Assembly (NCBI GenBank): GCA_014763615.1
Contig: JACXVB010000016.1
Location: forward strand, 1 to 64,000
Length of the DNA stretch: 64,000 nt
Origin: Sphingobacteriales bacterium
GTDB taxonomy: Bacteria > Bacteroidota > Bacteroidia > Sphingobacteriales > Sphingobacteriaceae
Reading direction: 5' to 3'
Position numbers and translations under genes: made by a program. Position 1 is the stretch's first letter, and every line of letters begins with the position of its first letter. This document shows positions 54,767-62,561 of this stretch, one piece after another. The notes under the pieces were generated by a model that was not told the DNA's origin, ran no database searches, and saw only the letters and a program-made list of their open reading frames with translations.

Positions 54767-55454
54767 ATGTTCTAGATTTTAAAATGGCTTCGGCTAAAAT
54801 TAAATCTTCTGGGAAAGTGATTTTGAAATTAAATTGATCCCCTTTTTCTATTGAAATATCAAAGCCAGCCTTTTCTACCACAGCAGCATCATCCGTAAAA
54901 TGAGATTGAAAGCTTTGTTTATATGCCTTTCTTAGTTGATTGATTTGAAAGGTCTGAGGAGTTTGTATCAAATAGATTTCCGCTCTATTTAACGCCTCGT
55001 TGCCTTTTTGAGTAATTCTACGGACAGAATCTTTTGACGCAACAGCAGCAATCGCATTTCCCTTCAGCACAGCCGTATCAAAACATCTAGAAATGGTCTC
55101 TGATGAAACTAATGGTCTAACCGCATCATGTACGGCTACAACCGCATTCTCTTCGTGAATTAGGTCCAAGCCATTTTTTACAGAATCAAATCGCTCGTCA
55201 CCACCAAATGCAATTTGGTGAGGGACATCAAATTGATATTGTTGCAAAAGCGATTTCCAATAAGCTACATCAGTTTCAGCTAAAACTAAAATTATTTGAG
55301 GTTGATAAGTATGATGATGAAAAGCTTTAATGGTATGCATGAGAATAGGTAAATGATTTATCCTCAAAAATTGCTTCGGCAAATCTTGATTCATTCTTTT
55401 ACCTTTCCCTCCAGCAACTATAATGGCATAATATGAATAGTCCTTATTCTGCAT
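54765..55454 (-). CDS. ispD: 2-C-methyl-D-erythritol 4-phosphate cytidylyltransferase
   Basis: This 229-residue enzyme of the MEP isoprenoid pathway adds CMP to methylerythritol phosphate. The opening AIIVAGGKGKRMNQDLPKQFL, cut here, carries the CTP-binding glycine-rich loop; VAVHDAVRPLVS near 105 and IYLIQTPQTFQ near 150 follow. I chose ATG 55454 (MQNKDYSYYAI); a longer frame begins at 55472 inside the T-run of the queA terminator. It is downstream of queA on the same strand but separated by that terminator. Confidence 0.93.
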   Translation of the reverse strand: MQNKDYSYYAIIVAGGKGKRMNQDLPKQFLRINHLPILMHTIKAFHHHTYQPQIILVLAETDVAYWKSLLQQYQFDVPHQIAFGGDERFDSVKNGLDLIHEENAVVAVHDAVRPLVSSETISRCFDTAVLKGNAIAAVASKDSVRRITQKGNEALNRAEIYLIQTPQTFQINQLRKAYKQSFQSHFTDDAAVVEKAGFDISIEKGDQFNFKITFPEDLILAEAILKSRT

Positions 55455-55470
55455 TAAGAGCGAATTAAAC

Positions 55471-55504
55471 AAAAAAGACCGAAATTTTCGGTCTTTATAT
55501 TTTT
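55471..55504 (-). terminator. Terminator between queA and ispD
   Basis: On the minus strand the arms AAAGACCGAAA/TTTCGGTCTTT pair and are followed by a T6 run at 55471-55476. It directly follows the queA stop at 55505, which implies that ispD has its own promoter or relies on read-through. Confidence 0.85.
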
Positions 55505-56554
55505 TTAGATGATGAGCATGGCATCACCATAACTAAAGAACCTATATTTTTCTTTTACAGCTACTTCATAAGCATTCATCACATTTTCATAACCTCCAAA
55601 AGCAGCAGTCATCATTAATAAGGTTGATTCTGGTGTATGGAAATTAGTGACCATACAATTTGCGATACTAAAATCGTAAGGAGGGAAGATGAATTTTGAA
55701 GTCCAATCATTTACGGGTTTTAATTGATGATTTGCAGAAACTGCCGATTCTATTGCTCTCATTACCGTAGTACCTACCGCACAAACCTTTCTTTTCTCTT
55801 CTATAGCTTTGTTTACCAAATCAGCATCTTTTTGGTGGATGATGAACTGCTCTGAATCCATTTTATGTTTGGTTAAGTCTTCCACTTCAACTTGGCGAAA
55901 AGTTCCTAAACCAACATGTAAAGTTACTTCTGCAAAATCGACACCTTTTAGTTCTAAACGCTTCATCAATTCTCTACTGAAGTGTAAACCAGCAGTTGGA
56001 GCGGCAACAGCACCTTCATTTTTAGCAAAAATAGTTTGATAACGATCTTTATCTTCAGCAGTTGGCTTACGTTTGATGTATTTTGGAAGTGGAGTTTCTC
56101 CTAAAATTTCAATATTTTGCCTAAATTCTTCATCAGTACCATCAAAAAGGAAACGTATGGTTCTTCCTCTTGAGGTAGTGTTATCTACCACTTCGGCTAC
56201 TAATAAATCATCATCACCAAAATAAAGTTTATTACCTACTCTAATTTTACGAGCCGGATCTACCAAAACATCCCATAGTCTTAACTCCTTGTTTAATTCT
56301 CTTAACAAGAAAACTTCTATAGTTGCACCAGTTTTTTCTTTATTGCCATATAAACGAGCGGGAAAAACTTTGGTGTTGTTTAAAATCATCACGTCTTTCT
56401 CATCAAAATAACCTAAAATATCTTTAAATATTTTATGCTCAATTTGTCCAGTTTTCTTATTTAAAACCATCAGACGTGATTCATCACGGTTTTCTGAAGG
56501 ATGGTGAGCAATTAAAGAATCTGGTAAATGGAATTTAAATTGTGATAACTTCAT
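55505..56554 (-). CDS. queA: S-adenosylmethionine:tRNA ribosyltransferase-isomerase
   Basis: This 349-residue enzyme makes epoxyqueuosine in tRNA by transferring the ribosyl part of SAM. Conserved stretches are [25 protein letters not shown] near 5 (cut), [13 protein letters not shown] near 68, and [16 protein letters not shown] near 175 and [15 protein letters not shown] near 305. I chose ATG 56554 ([12 protein letters not shown]); the longer frame adds 17 residues absent from the family. Confidence 0.94.
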   Translation of the reverse strand: MKLSQFKFHLPDSLIAHHPSENRDESRLMVLNKKTGQIEHKIFKDILGYFDEKDVMILNNTKVFPARLYGNKEKTGATIEVFLLRELNKELRLWDVLVDPARKIRVGNKLYFGDDDLLVAEVVDNTTSRGRTIRFLFDGTDEEFRQNIEILGETPLPKYIKRKPTAEDKDRYQTIFAKNEGAVAAPTAGLHFSRELMKRLELKGVDFAEVTLHVGLGTFRQVEVEDLTKHKMDSEQFIIHQKDADLVNKAIEEKRKVCAVGTTVMRAIESAVSANHQLKPVNDWTSKFIFPPYDFSIANCMVTNFHTPESTLLMMTAAFGGYENVMNAYEVAVKEKYRFFSYGDAMLII

Positions 56555-56695
56555 ACGTTTCTGAACAAATAATTTGGAGCGCAAATTTAGGAAAAATATA
56601 TTCAAATAATGAAAATTGCCAAGATCACTACAAAAACTGATTTTTTATCGCATTTAGCTGTAACTTAAACCCCAAATCATTGTCTTAATAGTAAT

Positions 56696-57943
56696 ATGCT
56701 ATTCTTAAAACTCTTTCGTGAAAGTTTCATCTTTGCCTTTGATGCGTTGAGACAAAATAAAATGCGGACTTTCCTATCCTTGTTAGGAATTACCATTGGT
56801 ATTTTTACCATTATTACCGTGTTTGCTGCTGTAGATACGTTTAGAGGAAATTTACAATCTAGTGTAGATAAATTGGGTAGCAAAACCATTTATATACAAA
56901 AATGGCCATGGATTTTTGGTGGTGGATACCCTTGGTGGAAATACATGCAACGCCCGCAGCCAAGTATCAGAGATTTTGAAGAATTGAAACAAAGAGTTAC
57001 CACTGCAGAAGGGATTTGTTATGAAATCAATCTCTCTAACAGAACCCTGAAATATAGAAGTAATAGCGTGGAGGGTGCGCAAATTCATGCTGCTTCTTAT
57101 GAATATAACAAGACTTCAAATTTTGATTTATCAGAAGGAAGATATTTTACGGAAAATGAATCTAACAGCGGTAGTCCGGTTTGTTTAATTGGATCCGATA
57201 TTGCAGAAGGTTTATTCCCAAATCAAACACCGATTGGTAAGGATGTGAAGGTTTTAGGGAGAAATGTTCAAGTAATTGGTGTTTTTCAACGTGAAGGAGA
57301 AGATTTATTGGGGGTTTCTTCTGATAATACCTTATTAATTCCTCTAAATTTTGCTAGAAATTTAGTAAATATAGAAGGAGATAGGTATGGACCACAAATT
57401 ACGGTGAGAGGAAAATCTCAATATACTTTGGGGGATGTTGAAAGCGAATTAAGAGGCTTGATGCGCTCTATCAGAAGGATTAGACCTGTAGATGATGATA
57501 ATTTTGCGCTAAATAAAACCACCATACTTACCGCACAATTAGATACTTTGTTTGGAGTAGTTGATGTTGCAGGATGGATTATCGGAGGATTTTCAATTCT
57601 GGTGGGTGGTTTTGGAATTGCCAATATCATGTTTGTTTCTGTGAAAGAAAGAACCAATATCATTGGGATACAAAAATCACTTGGGGCTAAAAATTATTTC
57701 ATTCTGATGCAATTCTTATTTGAAGCCATCGCACTTTGTTTAATTGGTGGTTTGATTGGGTTATTTATGGTTTACCTCATGACGTTGATAGCAACTTATG
57801 GCTTTGATTTGAAAATTGTATTGGACACTGGAAACATCATCAGAGGAATCAGTATTTCTGTAATTATTGGTGTGATTTCAGGGTTTTGGCCAGCTTTTTC
57901 AGCTTCAAGATTAGATCCTGTGGAAGCCATACGTTCTAAATAA
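56696..57943 (+). CDS. ABC transporter permease, MacB/FtsX family
   Basis: This 415-residue protein has one N-terminal transmembrane helix (about 22-45), a large periplasmic MacB_PCD domain and three C-terminal helices of the FtsX family (about 295-318, 342-370 and 382-402). The N-terminal LRQNKMRTFLSLLGITIGI and the ending SRLDPVEAIRSK are signature segments. It probably pairs with the ATPase at 52680 to export a small molecule or peptide. Substrate is unknown. Confidence 0.9.
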   Translation: MLFLKLFRESFIFAFDALRQNKMRTFLSLLGITIGIFTIITVFAAVDTFRGNLQSSVDKLGSKTIYIQKWPWIFGGGYPWWKYMQRPQPSIRDFEELKQRVTTAEGICYEINLSNRTLKYRSNSVEGAQIHAASYEYNKTSNFDLSEGRYFTENESNSGSPVCLIGSDIAEGLFPNQTPIGKDVKVLGRNVQVIGVFQREGEDLLGVSSDNTLLIPLNFARNLVNIEGDRYGPQITVRGKSQYTLGDVESELRGLMRSIRRIRPVDDDNFALNKTTILTAQLDTLFGVVDVAGWIIGGFSILVGGFGIANIMFVSVKERTNIIGIQKSLGAKNYFILMQFLFEAIALCLIGGLIGLFMVYLMTLIATYGFDLKIVLDTGNIIRGISISVIIGVISGFWPAFSASRLDPVEAIRSK

Positions 57944-58513
57944 TTACTCCACAATAATATCTAAATGTTGAATCAAGCCGATGACGCCATCTGAAGAAAA
58001 TTTGGTTTTTTTCAGATGGTTGAGTTCTGGTTTTATCTGAAAATTGAAGGCATTTCTGAAATCTGTTTTTTCTAGATTGGAATTTTCAAAAATAGCGCCC
58101 TCTAAATCACTTTCATCAAAATTAGCTTGACTAAGGTCTGTTTCAGTAAAATCAACTTCTTTTAGTTTACATTGTTTAAAGTGAGTACCTTTTAGTTTCA
58201 GTTGATAGAATGAAGCCATGGAGAGTTGACATTCTTTAAAATTTAAGGATAGAAGAAAGCTTTTACAGTCGCTAAAATTTGCACCCAAAAGGTGGCATTG
58301 AATAAACTTAACTTCCTTTAAAGCAGTTTGATTAAACTTTACTAAACTGAAATCACAATTAATAAACTCACAATCCGTAAAATTAGTTTCAAAAAGGAAG
58401 AGTTTTTGGAAGTTACAGTCTTTGAAAGTACAATTTTCAAATCGGATGCGATCAATGGTTTGTGTTCTGAAATCAACAGCTATAAATTCTTGATCTTCGT
58501 TTAAATTTTTCAT
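57944..58513 (-). CDS. Pentapeptide repeat protein
   Basis: This 189-residue protein is built of A(D/N)LXX-like pentapeptide repeats: NCTFKDCNFQKLFLFETNFT, DCEFINCDFS, and later TDLSQANFDESDLEGAIFEN and NLEKTDFRNAF. Many centre positions are Phe, as in the quadrilateral beta helix of Qnr/MfpA-type proteins, which mimic DNA and bind gyrase. That role is only a possibility here. It shares no gap with the permease gene (convergent, 0 nt). Confidence 0.85.
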   Translation of the reverse strand: MKNLNEDQEFIAVDFRTQTIDRIRFENCTFKDCNFQKLFLFETNFTDCEFINCDFSLVKFNQTALKEVKFIQCHLLGANFSDCKSFLLSLNFKECQLSMASFYQLKLKGTHFKQCKLKEVDFTETDLSQANFDESDLEGAIFENSNLEKTDFRNAFNFQIKPELNHLKKTKFSSDGVIGLIQHLDIIVE

Positions 58514-58598
58514 CAGCTAAATATCTGTAAATATTTAAGATATCGAATTTCTTAAAAAGAAATAAATCCATAAATTGTAAATTATTAATGATCAGTTT

Positions 58599-59759
58599 AT
58601 GTCGTTTATTCAAGATCCCGCTTATCTCATTGCTTTTTTGTTTCTTTTGATTGTAGTTTCAGAATGGCTAGCCACATTCAAATACTTGAAACACATTGGT
58701 GCCTCATTAATCATTATCATTTTAGGTGCATTTTTTGCCAATTTGCACTTTATCCCATCTTCTAGCAATTCACTACATCTATATGATCAAATTTTTATAT
58801 ACGGAGCTCCGCTAGGAATTTTTTATTTATTACTCGAGGTAAAACTTAGCAATCTTAAATTGGCTGGCTTGCCCATGCTTATGATGTTTTTATTAGGAGC
58901 AGTCGCAACGGTAATTGCCACTCTACTCAGTTATTATTTCATGAAACCACAACAAGGAATTACCCTTGCCCCAGCAATTGCAGGGATGTTTACGGCCACT
59001 TATATTGGAGGCAGTGCTAATTTGAATGCAGTTGCATTGGCTTATCAAGTGAATCATCAGCCTACTTTATACGCCGCAGTGAACGCGGTTGATAATATCA
59101 TTACAACTGTATGGATATTGATGACCATTTTTCTGCCTATCATTTTACAAAAGTATTTTCCGAGAAAGCGCAAAATTCCAAAAGAGTTTGGAAATAAAAG
59201 TGACGAAGAATTAAGAGCTTTAATGAATGAATCTAAAGCTGAAATTAAGATTATGGATATATCTATTTTAATAGTTATAGGCTTTGGCGGACTTTATTTG
59301 GCAAATGCAATCAGCTCTTTTATCCCTCAATTACCTGCTATTATTACCTTAACCACTTTAGCATTAGTATTAGCTCAAATCCCGTTTATTCAGAAATTAC
59401 AAGGCGGAAAAGTGATGGGTTTAATTTTGATAATGTTGTTCTTAGCAGTAATCGGGGCGTTTTGTGATTTAGAAGCTTTAAGAAAAAGTGGAGCTGTGGC
59501 TGGTATTTTGTTAAAATGGGATTTCTTATTGATTTTTCTTCACGGAATAATTCTTTTTGGAATAGGTGGTTTATTGAAGATAGATTGGGATATTATTGGG
59601 GTAGCCTCTAACGCTAATATAGGAGGTTCTACTTCTGCTCCGGTTTGTGCTGCTAGTTTAGGAAGAAAAGATTTGCAGCTTCCTGGTTTATTGGTTGGCG
59701 CATTAGGGAATGCTATTGGAACCTATTTTGGATTCATAATGGTTAATTTTTTAAAATAG
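58599..59759 (+). CDS. DUF819 family membrane protein
   Basis: This 386-residue protein has about ten transmembrane helices and a conserved TATYIGGSANLNAVALAYQV segment near 130-149, later matched by NIGGSTSAPVCAASLG near 347. These are DUF819 family marks. The function is unknown; a transporter for an organic solute is likely. A plain ATG at 58599 starts it, divergent from the pentapeptide gene by 85 nt. Confidence 0.85.
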   Translation: MSFIQDPAYLIAFLFLLIVVSEWLATFKYLKHIGASLIIIILGAFFANLHFIPSSSNSLHLYDQIFIYGAPLGIFYLLLEVKLSNLKLAGLPMLMMFLLGAVATVIATLLSYYFMKPQQGITLAPAIAGMFTATYIGGSANLNAVALAYQVNHQPTLYAAVNAVDNIITTVWILMTIFLPIILQKYFPRKRKIPKEFGNKSDEELRALMNESKAEIKIMDISILIVIGFGGLYLANAISSFIPQLPAIITLTTLALVLAQIPFIQKLQGGKVMGLILIMLFLAVIGAFCDLEALRKSGAVAGILLKWDFLLIFLHGIILFGIGGLLKIDWDIIGVASNANIGGSTSAPVCAASLGRKDLQLPGLLVGALGNAIGTYFGFIMVNFLK

Positions 59760-59788
59760 TATCTGACCATTCTTTAATTCTGTTTTAA

Positions 59789-59822
59789 GAAAAAAAAAGC
59801 ACCCGCCATTACAGGGGTGCTA
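59789..59822 (-). terminator. Terminator after hom
   Basis: On the minus strand AGCACCC/GGGTGCT arms enclose a 10-nt loop and are followed by a T8 run, 25 nt past the hom stop. It ends the metX-hom transcript. Confidence 0.85.
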
Positions 59823-59846
59823 ATTCATATAAACTAAAAGAAAAAA

Positions 59847-61085
59847 TTATTGATGTGTTTGATCAATCAAATCTGTGATTTGATGAATTTCTGGTAAACT
59901 AAAATTACCTGTATCGGCAATAAAAGCACCGTCATTTAAAATTAAATCCTTGGCAGTAGCAATATCCTCTAAACGGATGCTTCCAATTACGTAATGGTAT
60001 TCTCTGGATGAATATCGTTCCTCAATATCAATAAAAGGCAATCTTTCTATCAAATTTTCTTGATTAAATCGAAGATAAACTTGTAGGATTTCATCCTGAT
60101 TAAAACTTACTTTTTTCTCAATCAATGTTTTTTTGTATTCGTATCTGTATTCGTATCTCAAAGCCGAAACATCCGAGAAAACGGCAGCACCGGTAGGGTG
60201 GCCACCTGCACCTTTACCAAAGAAAAATTGCTGATCGGCGAAAGCAGCCTGTACACTTACGCCATTGTATTCATTTTCTACATTAAACAAGAAATCTTCT
60301 TTTTTTACCAATTTAGGCATCACATAAATGCTTACTTCATGGTCGTTTTGTTTTTTAGCAACAGGAACTAATTTGATTTTTTGACCTTTCTCACGGGCGT
60401 ATTGCAAATCAGAAAGTTGTAGATTTTGAATCCCGATATTTAAAATATCATCAGGATTAACAAATAAACCATAAGCATGAGCGGTAGCGATGACTAATTT
60501 AAATTTCGCATCGTAACCTCCCACATCCATGGTGGGGTCAGTTTCAGCAAAACCTAAATCTTGAGCTTCTTTTAAAGCATCGGCGTAAGCCTGATTTTCA
60601 TTAAAAACTTTAGATAGAATAAAGTTAGAAGAGCCATTAAAAATACCACTTACAGCATACAAAAGCTCATTATCATAGTATTCCTCCAAGTTTCTGATGA
60701 TAGGAATACTTCCACAAACTGCACCTTCATACAAAAGAGAAGTTCCGTGTTTGTGCTGTAAAGCAACCAATTCTTCTAAATGTTCTGCAATCATTTTTTT
60801 ATTTGCAGACACTAAATTTTTGCCATTTTTTAAAGCATAACTCACAATTTCATAAGCAGCTTCAGCATCATTAATGAGCTCAATAATGGTATTGATTTCT
60901 GGATCATTTAAGATCTCCCAACGGTTGGTGGTAAATAAATCTTGAGGTAAAGTTCTTTTTTTATTAGGATCTTTAATGGCTATTTTTTTGAATTCGAAGT
61001 TGAGGTTTCTACTCACGGAAATATCGTATAAACCTTGTCCTACCACTCCAAAACCAAATAAACCTATATTTAATTTTTTACTCAT
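59847..61085 (-). CDS. hom: Homoserine dehydrogenase
   Basis: This 412-residue enzyme reduces aspartate semialdehyde to homoserine, the shared precursor of Met and Thr. The NAD-binding GLFGFGVVGQGLY is at about 8-20, and the catalytic domain has VSANKKMIAEHLEELV near 93 and a GFAETDPTMDVGGYDAKFKL segment near 180-199. The C-terminal region is ACT-like (about 325-412). Its start is 3 nt from the metX stop, so both are on the riboswitch-controlled transcript. Confidence 0.94.
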   Translation of the reverse strand: MSKKLNIGLFGFGVVGQGLYDISVSRNLNFEFKKIAIKDPNKKRTLPQDLFTTNRWEILNDPEINTIIELINDAEAAYEIVSYALKNGKNLVSANKKMIAEHLEELVALQHKHGTSLLYEGAVCGSIPIIRNLEEYYDNELLYAVSGIFNGSSNFILSKVFNENQAYADALKEAQDLGFAETDPTMDVGGYDAKFKLVIATAHAYGLFVNPDDILNIGIQNLQLSDLQYAREKGQKIKLVPVAKKQNDHEVSIYVMPKLVKKEDFLFNVENEYNGVSVQAAFADQQFFFGKGAGGHPTGAAVFSDVSALRYEYRYEYKKTLIEKKVSFNQDEILQVYLRFNQENLIERLPFIDIEERYSSREYHYVIGSIRLEDIATAKDLILNDGAFIADTGNFSLPEIHQITDLIDQTHQ

Positions 61086-61088
61086 GGA

Positions 61089-62141
61089 CTATGCTATTTT
61101 TAAAGTGTTTTGTTTTTTTTCTGGATTCAATTTCATGAAGGTGGAGATGATTTCTTGGATGCTGGTGAGTTCTAATAAAAAACCATCATGCCCGTAAAAC
61201 GAATCAATTTCAGCGAAAGTGGCATTTTGTATATTTCTGGCTAAGAATTTTTGTTCTTCAATGGGGAACAAAAAATCGTTTTTAATTCCAATCACCAACG
61301 TATGTGCTTCAATCAATTTTAAAGCCTCTTTAATAGAATTTCTATCACGCCCCACATGATGGCTATCCATAGCTTTAGTTAAATAATAGTAACTGTAAGC
61401 ATTAAAACGCTTCACCAATTTTTCTCCTTGATAACGTTGATAGGACGAAGCGTTGAAATCGGTCTTTTTATCCAAATCAATTTCATGCTGCGTTTTATCA
61501 TAACTCTCATAAGAGCGATAGGATAGGAGTGCCAAGCTTCTGGCCGCTTTTAAGCCTTTTGCACCACCATCTTTTTGCTTGCTGTAAAATGTTCTATCGG
61601 CAGTGATGGCTAATCTTTGAGATTCATTAAATGCAATTCCCCATGGCGAGTGTTGTGCATTGGTTGCCAAAACAATTAAGTTTTTAATTTTTTGAGGCTC
61701 AATAATGGCCCATTCTAAAGCTTGTTGACCGCCTAAAGAACCTCCAATTAAGGTTTGGATTTGTTTTACACCCAACTCTTCTGCTAAAATTTGATGTGCT
61801 GCAACTAAATCTCTAATGGTAAATTCCGGAAAATCTAAATAATAGGCTAAACCAGTAACAGGATTAATGGAAAGTGGGTTAGTAGTACCATAATGCGAGC
61901 CTAAAACGTTAGCGCAAACTATAAAATGCTCATTTGGATTGAAATAATCATTTTTTCCAAATAAACCTGCCCACCAATTGGTCACGTCTGAGTTTGCTGT
62001 TAAAGCATGACAGACCCAAACTACATTAGATTTATCCTTATTTAGTTTGCCAAAGGTGTGATAAGCTATTTCTAAGTTTCTTAACTTTTTGCCGCTTTCT
62101 AGCTTAAACTGTTTTTTATATTGAAATTTTTTGATGCTCAT
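61089..62141 (-). CDS. metX: Homoserine O-acetyltransferase
   Basis: This 350-residue alpha/beta hydrolase acetylates homoserine in methionine synthesis. The nucleophile elbow GGSLGGQQALEW is near 140, the Asp in IKNDFLFPIEEQ near 293 and the His in GHDGFLLELTS near 325. I chose ATG 62141 (MSIKKFQYKKQFKLESG). The longer frame starts at a TTG that lies inside the leader ORF and would add 31 residues unlike the family. A hairpin, a Cys/Met leader and a SAM riboswitch precede it. hom follows. Confidence 0.94.
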   Translation of the reverse strand: MSIKKFQYKKQFKLESGKKLRNLEIAYHTFGKLNKDKSNVVWVCHALTANSDVTNWWAGLFGKNDYFNPNEHFIVCANVLGSHYGTTNPLSINPVTGLAYYLDFPEFTIRDLVAAHQILAEELGVKQIQTLIGGSLGGQQALEWAIIEPQKIKNLIVLATNAQHSPWGIAFNESQRLAITADRTFYSKQKDGGAKGLKAARSLALLSYRSYESYDKTQHEIDLDKKTDFNASSYQRYQGEKLVKRFNAYSYYYLTKAMDSHHVGRDRNSIKEALKLIEAHTLVIGIKNDFLFPIEEQKFLARNIQNATFAEIDSFYGHDGFLLELTSIQEIISTFMKLNPEKKQNTLKIA

Positions 62142-62186
62142 GATGAAATTAATGTGTTGAAAATAGTGTGATTTTTTTGATGATTT

Positions 62187-62205
62187 TAATCGTGGTAAAC
62201 GATTA
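62187..62205 (-). promoter_or_regulatory. Hairpin between leader ORF and metX
   Basis: TAATCGT and ACGATTA arms enclose a 5-nt loop, 4 nt after the leader's stop codon. There is no T-run, so it is not a standard terminator. It lies inside the long-range pairing described in the findings and may help fold the metX start region. Confidence 0.55.
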
Positions 62206-62209
62206 GAAA

Positions 62210-62326
62210 TTAACACATGCAACACATGTAGCAATAAGATAATTGCTGATTTTGAGAAATTGATAAAGCTTCTTTTGCTACAAAAGAATATAAGCTGTTT
62301 TTGAGAATTTTAAATAATTTTTCCAT
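62210..62326 (-). CDS. Cys/Met-rich leader peptide, 38 aa, upstream of metX
   Basis: This ORF starts at ATG 62326, 10 nt after the 3' arm of the riboswitch P1 helix, and stops at TAA 62210-62212. The product begins MEKLFKILKNSLYSFVAKEA and ends CYMCCMC; the last seven codons before the stop are TGC TAC ATG TGT TGC ATG TGT. No other part is Cys-rich. Six of the last seven residues are sulfur amino acids, in a gene upstream of a methionine enzyme, which is the layout of a ribosome-stalling attenuation leader. A frame of this length could occur by chance, but not readily with this end. It has no recognised family. Confidence 0.7.
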   Translation of the reverse strand: MEKLFKILKNSLYSFVAKEALSISQNQQLSYCYMCCMC

Positions 62327-62336
62327 GTCTTAAAAA

Positions 62337-62438
62337 ATTTATATCTCCCTTTTCGGGTTAGGATTTGGCACCTTCTCTTTTTTGCTAAGGGTTGCCAGTG
62401 GGTCTCTGAGCCTAATCTCTCGCCACTTCTTTATAAAT
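62337..62438 (-). ncRNA. SAM-I-type riboswitch upstream of metX
   Basis: The minus strand carries the S-box core. P1 arms ATTTATA/TATAAAT (62432-62438 and 62337-62343) enclose AAGAAGTGGCGAGAGATTAG, GACCCACTGGCAACCC and AAGGTGCCAAATCCTAACCC, followed by a CCCGAAAAGGG P4 hairpin. These match the conserved SAM-I parts (GGCAACC, AAGGTGCCAA-TCC). It lies between metB and the leader/metX/hom operon and should turn the operon down at high SAM. No terminator hairpin follows; its P1 arm is 10 nt from the leader ATG, so control may be at translation of the leader or by another mechanism. Confidence 0.88.
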
Positions 62439-62491
62439 CAAGACCTGTTTTGAAGAGGAATTGATTTTGGTATCTCAACCAAATGATGTTG

Positions 62492-62524
62492 CGAAGATAA
62501 GATAGAATTTGCTTATCTTCCAAA
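62492..62524 (-). promoter_or_regulatory. Candidate promoter of the riboswitch-metX-hom transcript
   Basis: On the minus strand a TTTG -33 box (62521-62524) and a TATCTTCG -7 box (62492-62499, one mismatch to TAnnTTTG) are 21 nt apart, within the 17-23 nt range. Transcription would start near 62485, about 50 nt before the riboswitch. Between this and metB nothing else is seen. Confidence 0.45.
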
Positions 62525-62561
62525 TAAAATTTTGTTTTTTAATTATCGGCTATAAAAATAA

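Noticed and set aside
54607-54837. A 76-residue open frame overlapping the small membrane protein
   Set aside because: It is out of frame with the two-helix protein and crosses its terminator into ispD on the other strand.
62142-62234. N-terminal extension of MetX by 31 residues (TTG start)
   Set aside because: It overlaps the leader ORF and hairpin, starts at TTG and adds residues not found in MetX. The ATG at 62141 gives the normal N-terminus.
62331-62345. T-run after riboswitch P1 read as a classical terminator
   Set aside because: P1 is AT-only and the T-run is part of its flank; the stem is too weak, and no competing antiterminator was found.
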